Of a stretch of 64,000 nucleotides of DNA, positions 21,750-32,399 are shown piece after piece. The stretch spans positions 62,652,590 through 62,716,589 of the forward strand of contig CM036759.1 in assembly GCA_020796225.1 (NCBI GenBank), read 5' to 3'. The translations under genes and the position numbers were made by a program. A model generated the notes under the pieces. It searched no databases. It was not told the origin of the DNA and saw only the letters and a program-made list of their open reading frames with translations. Origin of the DNA: Arion vulgaris (taxonomy: Eukaryota; Mollusca; Gastropoda; Stylommatophora; Arionidae). Numbering within the stretch: the stretch's first letter is position 1; each line of letters starts with the position of its first letter.

Positions 21750-21990
21750 CTGTTGGATGGGGACACTAAAATTAATGTTGAATTAATCCAGCGATTTAAG
21801 GAGTTTGGAATCACACATTGTACAAGTAGAGCTGGATGCTTGAGGGGCAGAGAGAGGAGTGTATTTAACCAACGAGTCACAGGAACCATTAGTATGTATA
21901 CCCTTCAACATCTGTTGGGGGACACTGAGCACCTATGGGTCTGCCTGGAGTACTGTGAACTTAGTTCAGTAACCAATCATTTATAATAAA
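21750..21990 (+). mobile_element. RNase H C-terminal fragment
   Basis: The plus frame reads DGDTKINVELIQRFKEFGIT, ERSVFNQRVTGTISMYTLQH and LLGDTEHLWVCLEYCE. It is the tail of an RNase H-bearing element related to those at 40.3 and 50.2 kb. Confidence 0.8.
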
Positions 21991-22009
21991 TAATATGTAT
22001 TACATTCTC

Positions 22010-22510
22010 TTGAATACCTCTACAGAACTACTGCACAAATTACTTAGTAGAATCTGTGAGACTAATGAAATACTAGCAGATTGGAAAGAATGATACGAAG
22101 TGAAGCTACCAAAGAAAGGAGACCTTCAGAAGTGTGAAATAATCAAATGGTGTCAGCGCAGAATAGATGGACTGAGATGGTATGACAGGGTCAAGTATGA
22201 TGAACTTTTAGAGAGAACAAGACAGATTCCAGTGAACTAAGAAGTGAAATAAAGATGCAGGAGCTGGATAGGACATACCTTGAGAAAATGTTAGGAGAAT
22301 ATAGCAAGAAAGACCATTTCCTGGAACCCACAATGAAAGCAAAATAGATGGATGCCTAGCAATACATGAAGGAGATTTGAAAGCAGAGATTAACGATATA
22401 CAGAAGGGAGCTGTAAGAGATAGCTAAAGACAGAAAGACTTGGCATGAGTTGGTTGTGGGTCTATGCCTCAATCTTGGTTAAAAAGACTTAAGAAAGATA
22501 GAGAAATTGT
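22010..22510 (+). mobile_element. Internally deleted reverse transcriptase fragment
   Basis: The first part reads like the RT finger region (ISRICET-like, then LADWKE, PKKGDLQKCE). It then jumps straight to the C-terminus (WCQRRIDGLRWYDRV, LLERTRQIPVN, LDRTYLEKM, DRKTWHELVVGLCLNLG). The catalytic core is missing, so a large internal deletion is inferred. Confidence 0.75.
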
Positions 22511-22939
22511 ATCGACTGATTTTGTCTTTGAAAATTTATACGTATAAATGACAAACAAATATTCCTAAAAAGCTGTGCCAGGGATGATAAAATCAGCTAA
22601 CAGAGGTCTTCAACATTTTACCATAAAAGGAAGAGAAAATTTAAGAGAAAATTGTAAGAGTGTCATGTTACCGTATTATTAATACAAATAACTTTATAAT
22701 TAAAAGTAGATTAAGTTTAGCATACTTTGTGGCCCTACCTAATAAATTATTAAACAGCTTTGATAAATAGCACAAGCCCTACTACAGACAGTAAGAAAAT
22801 AGTATACCATAGTGAGATATTTCAATTTCTCGAACTAAGAAAGTAAGTAACTGAGAAACCCTTTGAAATATTCTGTAGAAGAGTAAGAACCTATGAGCTG
22901 CCCATGTGTGTTATGAGGTTCATACATTAGCCAGTTTCA

Positions 22940-23127
22940 GTTAGGAATATCTTCATTGTACTCCAGACATGGATATGGGTGCTCCAATCTCCTTCGCAAT
23001 ATCCTCAACAGCGTCCAATGACTAATCATACCAGTTCGATGTTGATTGATGAGCCTACTCGTATGCCTGTTGTATTGTTCTTTTCTGACCACTCTAATCT
23101 TCAATCCAAACTCTTGCAATCTAGCAG
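22940..23127 (-). mobile_element. RNase H C-terminal fragment
   Basis: The minus strand reads LQEFGLKIRVVRKEQYNRHT, SRLINQHRTGMISHWTLLRI, then EDIPN. Its upstream side is cut by the TTAA-flanked element to the right. Confidence 0.78.
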
Positions 23128-23797
23128 TTAACTCTTTGTGTCCTAGAAAATTTTGGGGGGTGGTCACGCTCTGTCAGAACACATTTCTAGCAAACTTTTT
23201 CAAAATGGAGTGATCTTGGAAATATGCCTATAACTTTAGTTCTATGTAAGCTAGATTTATATTGTTGGCATCAAAATATGCAGAATTAAATTCTGAACAA
23301 TCTGATAATAAATAGTTATATTTGTAAATTAGTATTTATTTAGTAAATTATTGTTGTATTTCATGTTATTGAGAAAATCAAATAAAAATGCCATCATTGT
23401 CAGTGAAATCATAAACATGAAACACTGTGTGTGTTTAATTGAACTTTGGAACAAATCCATGGCTTGTTCGGCACTTTAACGACGTGGAGGACGAAACAAC
23501 ATCTTGTAACTAAACTTTTCACACGAAAGTTCACTTTTTTCACAACAGTAAAAATATATTTGCGAATAAAACTATTTCTAAATAATCGAAAATAAATTCT
23601 GCCATGCCGTATAGTATATGAATGAAATGGGAGTTATCTGCAGTTGAATTCTGTAAAAAAAAACGGTATCGGACGTACAGTAGCTGAACAGTGAAACAAA
23701 ACGTGCATGGACCCAAATTAGACGTTGGCAACATGTTTTGGCATAAGGAGAGAACTGTTTTCTACGTTGGGAACGTCGACTGGATGCAATGAGTTAA
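23128..23797. mobile_element. TTAA-flanked inverted-repeat element (piggyBac-like MITE)
   Basis: The ends are TTAACTCTTTGTGTCC and, read inward from the right, TTAACTCATTGCATCC, a 16-bp terminal inverted repeat with few mismatches that includes TTAA. No coding frame was recognised inside. It interrupts RNase H-derived sequence at a site that is TTGA in a related copy. Confidence 0.55.
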
Positions 23798-23859
23798 TGG
23801 GGATTCATAAAGCAATAAAGTAGAAAAGTAACAACTAAATCAAGTTACTAATAGTCAGG

Positions 23860-25545
23860 TAACATGCTTGCACCCTATATATATAGAGCAGAAGAAAAGA
23901 TGGGCAGAACATTTTGAAGAAATATTAAATAGACCTGATCCACCAGTACTACTCAAGTTTGACGAAGAGGCAAGAAACAGTTCCTTACCAATTAACGAAG
24001 AAATGATAAGTGTAGCTGAGGTCAAGGAGGCAATCAATTCCTTGATAAACAATAAGGCAGCGGTGATGACAACATTACTGCAGAAATGCTCAAAGCGGCT
24101 GATGATACAACTATTAGCCAGGTGCAAGAACTATTTAATAAAGTATGGGAAGAAGAAACTGTCCCAGATCATGAATATGAGAATGGAAGAAGGGAATAAT
24201 TGTTAAGATCCCCAAAAAGGTGATCTCAAAGATTGCAACAACTGGAGAGGGATCACCCTATTATCAGTAATGACCAAGACTTTCTGCAAAATCATTCTTA
24301 ATAGAATCAAAGGAGCAGTGGACACAACCCTGAGAGAAGAACAAGCTGGTTTTAGACCTGGGAGAAGCTGCTTAGACCAAATAATTACCCTACGACTAAT
24401 TTTGGAGGAACATATTGAGAAGCAACAACCACTCATACTAAATTTCATCGATTTTAAAAAGCCTTTGATAGTCTACACAGAATCTCTCTGTGGAATATTC
24501 TGAGATGCTATGGAATATCAGACAAAATAATAAACATTATAAAGAGCCTCTATGATGGTTCACAGTGTGCAGTTCGCACTGATGGTGGATACAGCGACTG
24601 GTTTATGGTTGAAACTGGAGTAAAGCAAGGCTGTATTCTATCTCCGCTATTGTTTGGAGTGGCTATTGACTGGGTGATGCGAAAATGTTGCGGGGCGAAA
24701 CTGGCATCGATTGGGTAGAAAATAGTCAACTAGAAGATTTGGATTTTGCAGATGATATTGCCTTGTTAAGTAGAAACAACCAAGATATGCAAAGAAAAAC
24801 AGACAACTTGTCATCTATAGCATCAAAAGTTGGACTGCAGATAAGCTATGAAAAACAAATATAATGAAGACACCTATGGCAAGTAATGCAGATATCCCAC
24901 TGGAATCTAAAATGATAAAAATAACAGAGCAGTTCACCTATTTGGGTAGCAATTTTGATTGCACAGGAAATGTTAAAAAGAAATTATGATACGAATTGGC
25001 AAAGCAACATCAGCTTTTAAAAGTCTAAATAAAATATGGAACTGCAAGTTATATAGTATTAAAATTAAATTACGAATTTTCAATTCAAATGTTGTATCAA
25101 TCCTAACATATGCCAGCGAGAGTTGGAAAATGACTAAAGATATAGAAAGCAAGTTGAATGCATTTGATAATAGATGTCTGCGAAAAATAATGAATATAAA
25201 ATGAAATGAATTCAGGAGAAGTGATGACATCAGAGACATGTCTGGTCAACCACTAGTGACAACTGTTATAAGAAAGAGAAGATGGAGATATGTTGGGCAC
25301 ACCTTGAGGAGAAATGATCAAAGAATATCACAGCAGGCATTGAAGTAGGATGCACAGGGTTCAAGAAAGAGAGGTCGACCTAAGGAGACCCTGAGCGAAC
25401 TTTGCTGAGAGAGGCAGGAAATATCGGTCTCAGTTCCATGGAGGAGATTGAGCGAGTTGCCCAGGATAGAGCGGTATGGAGAAATTACTTGCAGGCCCTA
25501 TGTAACGTATAACGGTACAAGAGGAATTATTATTATTATATATAT
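23860..25545 (+). mobile_element. Reverse transcriptase of an RTE-like non-LTR retrotransposon (degenerate)
   Basis: This is the longest RT relic in the window. Segments in order: RWAEHFEEILNRPDPP, a NEEMISVAEVKEAINSL linker, CNNWRGITLLSV, LREEQAGFRPGRSCLDQIIT, GVKQGCILSPLLFGVAIDWV, then the catalytic box FADDIALLSRN, FTYLGSNFDCTG and CRKRRWRYVGH-type sequence in the thumb and tail. Several frameshifts and stops break it, so it is inactive. It ends in (ATT)n/(AT)n. Confidence 0.92.
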
Positions 25546-25559
25546 ATATATATATCTGC

Positions 25560-25870
25560 CAGATCGGGTGGTTCACCTGCTACAGTAAGGCAAACTCTCA
25601 GAAAGTAAGAGTCTAAAAGGCAGACCCCTTTTCAGATATAAGGATATCTACAGGGTCTCAAAGAATTACTTTTTCTGTCAGTACCAACAAATGGGGTAAA
25701 AAACTAGATGATGACCAAGCAGTAAGGAAAGCAACATTATGCAAGAGTGCAGAGTCTTACGAAGAAAACTTAAGGATGAGCTTGAATCAAGAGAAATGTA
25801 CGTAAACTCAGAAGTCAACAGAGTTACACACTTGCTTCATGATCATCAACACAGATGGAAAAGGTGATAC
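25560..25870 (+). mobile_element. Retrotransposon tail fragment
   Basis: The plus strand contains the same C-terminal tail as 9.5 and 47.7 kb in decayed form (FQI-GYLQGLKELLFL, SVPTNGVKN, RKLRSQQSYTLAS), with many stops. Confidence 0.6.
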
Positions 25871-25989
25871 ATATATATATATAATCCTAGTACAACTTTA
25901 TTTGTCCCTCATCGCAATACATGATTGACATGTTGCGGTAGAGGGGGCAAAATGGTGAACAAGCTAAACCAATTGAATCAGAGAGGGTG

Positions 25990-26650
25990 TGCATCATAAA
26001 TGTCCTCTGCTCAAAATATGTTGAATCTGCTCAATGAGATGCAATGAATCGTCTGATGGAAATGATGATTTAATGTGGACAAGTATGTGGGTGCTGTCTG
26101 ATGGGTAAATAGAGATGCCTAACCAGTATCTTATTGGCAAGGTGAATGTGTGAACACTGAGATGACTGCTGTATTGGAGGACACAGCCCATGTTTGTTTG
26201 CCTAATATGAGAGGACATCAATCTAGAAAACACTAAGACAACTTACTTTATCTCAAGAGAGATACAGTTGCATACATGGAAGTTTCAGTGATTTGAGATG
26301 ATCTGAGTGCATGAGTGTTCGCAGTAAGTTCAACTTGGATTGAAGTTATCAGGAAAAAAAGTACATCATGTATATGGGTAAGTTCATCAATCAATATCGA
26401 ACTGGTACAATTAGTCGCTGGACGCTATTGGAGATATTGCAAAGCAGATCGGAGCAACTATGAACCTGTCAGAAGTGCAATGAAGATATTCCAAACCGAA
26501 ATTAAGTTCACGCGTGTGTGCATACTTAGCGACTCAATGAATATTTTCAAGAAAATTCAGGTTGGTTATATAAGACAGGAACGGCTTGATGATTTGCACA
26601 TATCCAAAATGGCCCACCTAACTTTTAATTTTATTGTTTCATAAAGAAGT
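25990..26650. mobile_element. Rearranged RNase H-related fragments
   Basis: At 26,395-26,490 the plus strand carries a C-terminal tail (RTGTISRWTLLEILQSRSEQ). It is followed at 26,505-26,640 by an RNase H core piece (RVCILSDSMNIFKKIQVGYI). The order is inverted relative to intact copies, so these are two joined fragments. The minus-strand frame at 25,994-26,233 is of uncertain origin. Confidence 0.55.
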
Positions 26651-27015
26651 TAAGGTAGCTAGCAAGCACCTCGACTGGTTGAAACAGACGTGTCTACTCA
26701 TGGAAGGACAAGCAATGGATACTGAAGACATCATAAATACAATTACAGTTTACAGTAGCAGGTGGAATAAATTATGTTCAACTTGTATGTGAATCCACAT
26801 CCCTAACCAGAGCGAATGATATTGCCAATTGGAGTGTCACTCAACTGGGATCTAACAAGCATGAATACTTTGTTTGGGCACAATACGTTTGGGTAATGAA
26901 CATAGAACGGGCGTGATCAGTCCCGTTTAGTTAAGCTGATGTGGTTGTGTGTGTTGAGGAGAAAGTCAGAGTACATATAGACCTGTCCGAAGCGCACTGT
27001 ACTAAGTTTATTTAC

Positions 27016-27211
27016 CTCTAACATTAGCTTTACACCTGCACTGGCCAGTAGTTTGATTACATGATATACTACCGCCTTCCGCTCCAACAGAGTTGCAGTT
27101 ACAGGGAAGACAACCATCAGGATTGGCAGCAGTGAGTCCATAGAAACCATTTTTGCATGTGTCACAGCTTCTTCCTTCTACATTTTGTTTACATGAACAT
27201 TGACCTCCAAC
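27016..27211 (-). CDS. USH2A: Usherin exon: EGF modules 3/4
   Basis: The exon encodes VGGQCSCKQNVEGRSCDTCK and NGFYGLTAANPDGCLPC of module 3, then NCNSVGAEGGSISCNQTTGQ and CRCKANVR of module 4. The acceptor is GACACAG and the donor TTAGAG|GTAAAT. It starts in phase 0 and ends in phase 1. It joins the previous exon as TQCVK-VGGQC, preserving module spacing. Confidence 0.95.
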
Positions 27212-27443
27212 CTGTGTCAAGGGAAGGCACTCATAAATAATTTTATTCAGCTTCGATTTACCAGTTATTACACTTGTTTCAACACAAATTGTTTAAAACT
27301 GAAGGTTTTTAAAAAAATTAGTTAGTTTTTTAAAATGAGACTTACAGATGATGTAATAGATCAGAAGTTTACAGCATTTTTCTTATCTGAAGCTCTTCTT
27401 ACACATGCAAATCATCCACCAGTCTATTTGTTTGTTTGTTTAG

Positions 27444-27744
27444 GTTAAATTTCCTCATCATCAAGGTATCCTTTATAAGACGTTGCTCTCTTTGCAGCAC
27501 ATCTGAAATTGTCTCTAGCAAGTCCACCCACTTTGTCGATGGTCATATTAATGGTTTCTTTAATATCTTGTAGCCATCTTCTTCTTGGTCTGCCTCTGCG
27601 TCCTGGGACTCTGCGCTCTAATATTGTTCTTTCCAGGCCATCGTGACGCTTAATGTGACCAAAGTATCTAATTTTTCTGTATAGTATGTTGTTTATCAGC
27701 CGGTTCTCTTTAACACTTAGTCCTTTCAGGACATCAGTGTTCTT
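27444..27744 (-). mobile_element. Reverse transcriptase C-terminus, uninterrupted for about 99 codons
   Basis: The minus frame reads SVKENRLINNILYRKIRYFG, HIKRHDGLERTILERRVPGR, RGRPRRRWLQDIKETI and ends LDDEEI before a natural stop. Unlike most relics here, it has no internal stop, so it is probably a young 5'-truncated copy. Confidence 0.85.
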
Positions 27745-28103
27745 TCTTTTTTCTGTCCATGGTATTCATGTTCTGCATCAAGTTCTTGGCAACATACAAT
27801 CAGTAGTTTGCCATTGCTTTCTGATTGGTTCTGGCCACTTAACCATACTAATCTCTGGTGTGCCCTGAGCCCGATACCAGGCTGTTCCAGCTCCTGCCTT
27901 CAAAGCCGTTGTTGACAATGTCAATTTTCCGTCTTTTCTAAATTTAGAATAACCAATTATAGAGATCTACTTGTGAAGTTATGATTTGAATCTGAGAGTT
28001 TAAATGGATTCATTTGACCCTAATCCTTTCAGGTACACAACAGTTATAACTTTTTATTCAACAGTTTTAAAATGTTTTAATGAAAAACGCTTTTAATAAT
28101 CAC
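27745..28103. other. Intron, nothing recognised
   Basis: This is AT-rich intron between a retroelement tail and the next exon. No repeat or coding signal was recognised. Confidence 0.5.
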
Positions 28104-28430
28104 CTTAACACATTGAGTTGCTGCTGCGATGAGTCCAGTAGATGAGCAGTTACATGGTTGGCATACAGCAGGATTGTACAGACTGACACCATATGGTCTA
28201 AAATAGTCGGGTATACAGACATCACAGTAGCGGCCAGTGGTAAAATGTTGACAGTTAACACAAACACCCCCTCCTCCTTGGTCAGGGCTGTCAGGGAATG
28301 GATCTAATGTAGCATTGTATACACAGCTGTCTGTATGTCCATTGCATAAACATGACTGACATGGGTAGTCTCTCAGATTGTCTCCCTTTCTAAATGGTTT
28401 GTTGTTGAAGAGCGGTTTGCACTTGTCACA
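28104..28430 (-). CDS. USH2A: Usherin exon: EGF modules 1-3
   Basis: The 109-codon exon reads CDKCKPLFNNKPFRKGD (end of module 1), LCNGHTDSCVYNATLDPFPD and GGGGVCVNCQHFTTGRYCDV (module 2) and NCSSTGLIAAATQCVK (start of module 3). The Asp-Pro-Phe-Pro and four-glycine GGGGVC segments are a usherin hallmark. The acceptor is TGAACAG and the donor GTTAAG|GTGATT; phase 0 at both ends. A (TA)n run starts about 40 bp upstream of the acceptor. Confidence 0.96.
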
Positions 28431-28469
28431 CTGTTCATAAAGGATACAGGAATCAATGATGATTTAGAA

Positions 28470-28471
<2 letters not shown>

Positions 28472-28514
<43 letters not shown>

Positions 28515-29012
28515 GGGGAATCAGGAGTCAGTGATGTGTGAGGGGTGAGTCAGTGCTGTCTCAGTGACGAGTCAGTGATGTGTGAGTGACGGAGTCGGTG
28601 ATATGTGAGTGACGTGTCAGTGATGGTTGAGTGATGAGTCAGCGAGTGTGGCGAGTCAGTGATGAGTCAGGAAGTGTGTCGAGTCAGTGATGAGTCAGTG
28701 ATGAGTCAGTGATGGTTGAGTAATGAATCGAGTCAGTGAGTGTGGCGAGTCAGTGATGTGGGAGTGATGAGTCATTGATGGTTGAGTGATGAGTCAGTGA
28801 TGGTTGAGTGATGAGCCAGTGAGTGTGGCGAGTCAGTGATGTGGGAGTGATGAGTCATTGATGGTTGAGTGATGAGTTATTGATGGTTGAGTGATGAGTC
28901 AGTGATGGTTGAGTGATGAGCCAGTGAGTGTGGCGAGTCAGTGATGTGGGAGGGATGAGTCATTGATGGTTGAGTGATAAGTCAATGATGTTTGAGTGAC
29001 GAGTCAGGGATC
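28472..29012. repeat. (TA)n followed by a complex GTCAGTGAT-based array
   Basis: About 35 bp of (TA)n is followed by interleaved units built from GAGTCAGTGAT, GGTTGAGTGAT and GAGTGTGGC. A higher-order unit of roughly 100 bp repeats at least twice. Confidence 0.93.
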
Positions 29013-29189
29013 AGTCTGGTAATGTGTCAACAAATGTTATATGTACATATTCTGTTCCCATGATGTACAATCCATTCATTAAAAAGATCATGTTTACTAT
29101 TTCCCCATCTTCCCATGCCTCGCCAATCAATAATGTTGGTCATTTATAACATAGGGAACAAATGTAGGAACTCATTCCATACCATTAAC

Positions 29190-29440
29190 AACTATCATCA
29201 TCATCAGGTGCCGTCTCCACATCGAAGGTTGGCTGCAATGAATCTCCAGCATCCTCTGTCTTTCGCCTTGGTGTTGCACACTGCCAAACTGTAACCTGTC
29301 CAGTTCTTAAAGTTTCCCTCCCACTTATCTCTCGGTCTTCCTCTTGCTCTTCCCCTCAACTTTCCCCTATAGTAAATATTTAATCATGGTGTCATGTCTT
29401 TTTATGTGCCCAAAATACTTTACTTGTCTGAATTGTATTT
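29190..29440 (-). mobile_element. Reverse transcriptase C-terminal fragment
   Basis: The minus strand reads KYFGHIKRHDTMIKYLL, GKVEGKSKRKTE and a decayed tail. It is related to the fragment at 27.4-27.7 kb. Confidence 0.75.
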
Positions 29441-29629
29441 CTCTTATTAACAACTATAGTGACATACAAATCTCAGCTAAGGACACCGCCAGGCATTATA
29501 ATGATTGTCCACATATATCACTTTCTTACTTGTTATACTAGACTTTCACAGTTTCTATCCTAGCTATGAGAGGTAAAACAAATGTACATATAAATACAAG
29601 TTGGAATATGTATTGATCGCTCGATTGAT

Positions 29630-29800
29630 TGATTGATTGATTGATTGATTAATAGGACGGAGTCGCTGGGGCAAATAGCATTAAGGGATAACGCGCGCCA
29701 GGTTCAGTGAGCTGGCATTGATCAAGACCCTACCTCACCTCCACGTGGTGGCCCTGGAAACAGACAGAGGATCATGTCTCACTAAGCGGGTAGGGATAGA
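29630..29800 (+). mobile_element. (GATT)n plus dispersed repeat, family G
   Basis: A (GATT)n run is followed by GCGCGCCAGGTTCAGTGAGC, ATCAAGACCCTACCTCACC, TCCACGTGGTGGCCCTGG and AAACAGACAGAGG, shared with 48.43 kb (plus) and 46.84 kb (minus). Confidence 0.6.
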
Positions 29801-30196
29801 GGGAGAGCTACAGGTAGTGGTAGTAGTGCAAGAGCAGAAACGTTATACAGGTCCAAAATCCTGAATGAATGCACGCATCTCCTGTCCGATGTCTGATGAA
29901 AAGTTGCTCAAATGCAAAACAAAGTAGGAAATAATAGCATACGAGTCGTCTGTGAACGAATACCAACTCCTCCGGAGTCAACGGCCACACTATAATTGTC
30001 AGCTGTGTTGCAAGAATTCATGAGAACGATGTGTAACGAGTCAACGGTCGCACCAAATTGACAGCTTTCTGCAAGTGTCACTGTAACGAATCGTGACGAC
30101 ACAAGGGAAGATTGCAGTAAACTCTGTATCGGAGGCCAAGCGCATATTCTGGGTAAGGTACGTTAAAGTTAACAGATCAACTAAATACCACCTTAC

Positions 30197-30938
30197 CCTT
30201 GTGCCTTCTGTGTTACTACTGTTCATACAAGCACACGTGTAAGGTAAACTATTCATATTGCACTGAGAAGCATGTCCATTACAATCACACCTGTGGAGAC
30301 AAGCACATGTGTAAGGTAAACTATTCATATCGCACTGAGAAGCATGTCCATTACAATCACACCTGTGGAGACAAGCACAGGTGTAAGGTAAACTATTATT
30401 ATTGCACTGAGAAGCATGTCCATTACAATCACACCTGTGGAGACAAGCACATGTGTAAGGTAAACTATTATTATTGCACTGAGAAGCATGTCCATTACAA
30501 TCACACCTGTGGAGACAAGCACATGTGTAAGGTAAACTATTATTATTGCACTGAGAAGCATGTCCATTACAATCACACCTGTGGAGACAAGCCCATGTGT
30601 AAGGTAAACTATTATTATTGCACTGGGAAGCATGACCGTTACAATCACACCTGTGGAGACAAGCATACGTGTAAGGTAAACTATTCATATTGCACTGAGA
30701 AGCATGTCCATTACAATCACACCTGTGGAGACAAGCACATGTGTAAGGTAAACTATTCATATTGCACTGGGAAGCATGTCCGTTACAATCACACCTGTGG
30801 AGACAAGCACATGTGTAAGGTAAACTATTATTATTGCACTGAGAAGCATGTCCATTACAATCACACCTGTGGAGACAAGCACATGTGTAAGGTAAACTAT
30901 TCATATTGCACTGGGGAGCATGTCCGTTACAATCACAC
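30197..30938 (-). CDS. USH2A: Usherin exon: start of EGF module 1, amplified tenfold with its splice acceptor
   Basis: The ancestral exon is 94 bp (30,197-30,290): it reads CDCNGHASQCNMNSLPYTCA then CMNSSNTEGTR and continues into CDKC of the next exon. The stretch given extends to the outermost acceptor and stays open for all ten copies. Each 72-bp copy carries TTGTCTCCACAG|GTGTGATT, so each is a possible 3' splice site. All acceptors are in the same phase. The donor is ACAAGG|GTAAGG. Which acceptor is used cannot be told from DNA; the minimum isoform has one unit and the maximum ten. Confidence 0.85.
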
Positions 30939-30948
30939 CTGTGGAGAC
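30219..30948. repeat. 72-bp exon/intron-junction tandem array, 10 copies
   Basis: The period is 72 bp (24 codons). Units read RCDCNGHASQC then N(M/N)NSLPYTCACLH in the sense of the gene. In transcript order the fourth copy has Cys changed to Tyr (PYTYA) and the fifth has Cys changed to Trp (PYTWA). No copy has a stop. The Leu-His at the end of each unit derives from the intron tail CTCCACAG. Confidence 0.97.
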
Positions 30949-31089
30949 AAATATATTTCACTTTATTATTCTTGATACTGGGACTGACCCAGTTTCTATT
31001 CAGTTGACAATCAGAAGGTTGCTGCTAACTTCTTCTTCGAATGTTCCACTTGTTAACCACTCAACCACTCTCTGTGATTTGTATGTTAT

Positions 31090-31290
31090 CCGGGCCTAAG
31101 AGCAAGTTAACGTTGTGCCAGTTATGCGCTTACAAGTAGGTCAGTACATCCGAAACATGCAACGCTTTTTATTTTCTAGGGTAGCTTAACTAGTCAGCTA
31201 GCTCAGTCCTCTCTTACGACATGCCTTGTAGGTCGCAGTGTTACAATTTTTTGCTCTCCTTGAGAACCCCGGCAAAACACGAGCCGGCTG
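31090..31290 (-). mobile_element. Dispersed SINE-like repeat, family F (diverged)
   Basis: It shares the CTCTTACGACATGCCTTGTA and CCCCGG segments with the family F copies at 5.9 and 34.6 kb. Support is limited to those short matches. Confidence 0.4.
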
Positions 31291-31299
31291 CTAACTAAT

Positions 31300-31625
31300 A
31301 TTATGTATATTAAACAACTAAATACCGTAACAAGAATACTATTCAGATTTTTTAAAATAATGTTATCATTCTTTTAAAATTATTACTGGCCAAAGCCAGA
31401 AAAAAAAAGTTTTGATAAATTGCTAAACTCTTATAAATTCACAAACTGTTATTACAAACTTATAATTTGTTACTACAAACATACAAATTCTAATCAATAA
31501 GTTACAAACTATTGCTATAAATTATCAACTTTATCACATTATAACTACAAACTCACAAACATATCAAATTATTACTTCAAACTCACAAACATACCAAATT
31601 ATTACTGCAGTAATAATATTAATAT
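31300..31625. repeat. Degenerate AT-rich repeat (ACAAACT/TATTACTA)
   Basis: AT-rich intron has irregular recurrences of TACAAACTTAT and CAAATTATTACT. It is poorly ordered and non-coding. Confidence 0.6.
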
Positions 31626-31629
31626 TATG

Positions 31630-32095
31630 TGAGGTCAGTGCCGTTATATGGCTCGGAAACATGGAAGACAACAAAAGAAACCACCAGAAAACAACAGACC
31701 TTTATAAATGGATGTTTACGTAGAATAGAGGGACTGGGATGGTATGATAAGATAACAAACGAGGAACTCAAAGAAGGAACTAAGCAGATACCAGTGGAGA
31801 CAGAGATAAGGAAGAGACGCTGGCGATGGAAGGAGACACATTGAGAAGACAAACTGGAAGCATTGCAAGACAGGCACTGTTTTGGAACCCATAGGGAAAG
31901 AGGGGTAGAGGAAGACCTGGAGAAGAGAGCTAGATGCTGGTATTAAAGGAGTAGGTAAAACATGGAAAGAATTGAAAGGGATGGCAGGAGAGAGGAAGAG
32001 CTGGAAAAAGTTTGCTGAAGACATGTGCTTCGTTGGGAGTTGAAATGTGCAGAAGAAGAAGAATATTATTAATAATTATTATTATTATTATTAGA
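31630..32095 (+). mobile_element. Reverse transcriptase C-terminal fragment with (ATT)n tail
   Basis: The plus strand reads LYGSETWKTTKETTRKQQTF, INGCLRRIEGLGWYDKITNE and ELKEGTKQIPVETEIRKRRW. After stops it continues to a (ATT)n tail that lies only about 30 bp from a usherin donor. Confidence 0.87.
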
Positions 32096-32124
32096 AATTG
32101 AGCAAAGTTTAATAACAAACTTAC

Positions 32125-32343
32125 CATGCAGTTATTATGATCTCGTAGAGAGAAAAATACAGATGTCGAGGATTGACCACGTAATAATGACCCTCAAACA
32201 CTACACGCACCCTTCTTGCACGGACAAAATCATGTAGTTCAGGTGTGTTATAATAGTCATTGCTACCAGGTCGAGCCACCGGCTCAAAAGCCAGTAAATT
32301 AAGTGTAATATTGCCAGAAGAGTATGGAATATTTGCTCCATTT
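32125..32343 (-). CDS. USH2A: Usherin exon: C-terminal part of laminin N-terminal domain
   Basis: The exon reads GTNGANIPYSSGNITLNLLA, FEPVARPGSNDYYNTPELHD, FVRARRVRVVFEGHYYV and ends RHLYFSLYEIIITA. The Arg-Pro-Gly and Asn-x-Tyr-Asn segment and the final (F/Y)x-L-x-EI strand are typical of LamNT domains. The acceptor is TTTTCAG and the donor GCATG|GTAAGT. The residue before the first EGF cysteine becomes Trp at the splice, where Arg is usual in relatives I know. Confidence 0.94.
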
Positions 32344-32399
32344 CTGAAAACAGCGATATCAAAATGAGATTAGGAAATATTGTCTAAGAAATTAGACAA

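Noticed and set aside
23540..23734. Possible small transposase within the TTAA-flanked element
   Set aside because: The 64-codon minus frame shows no DDE/DDD motif or piggyBac resemblance. The element is treated as non-autonomous.
30199..30975. Plus-strand 258-codon Cys/Lys/Tyr/His-rich frame
   Set aside because: It is the antisense of the 72-bp array whose minus strand matches the laminin EGF module. No plus-strand family resemblance.
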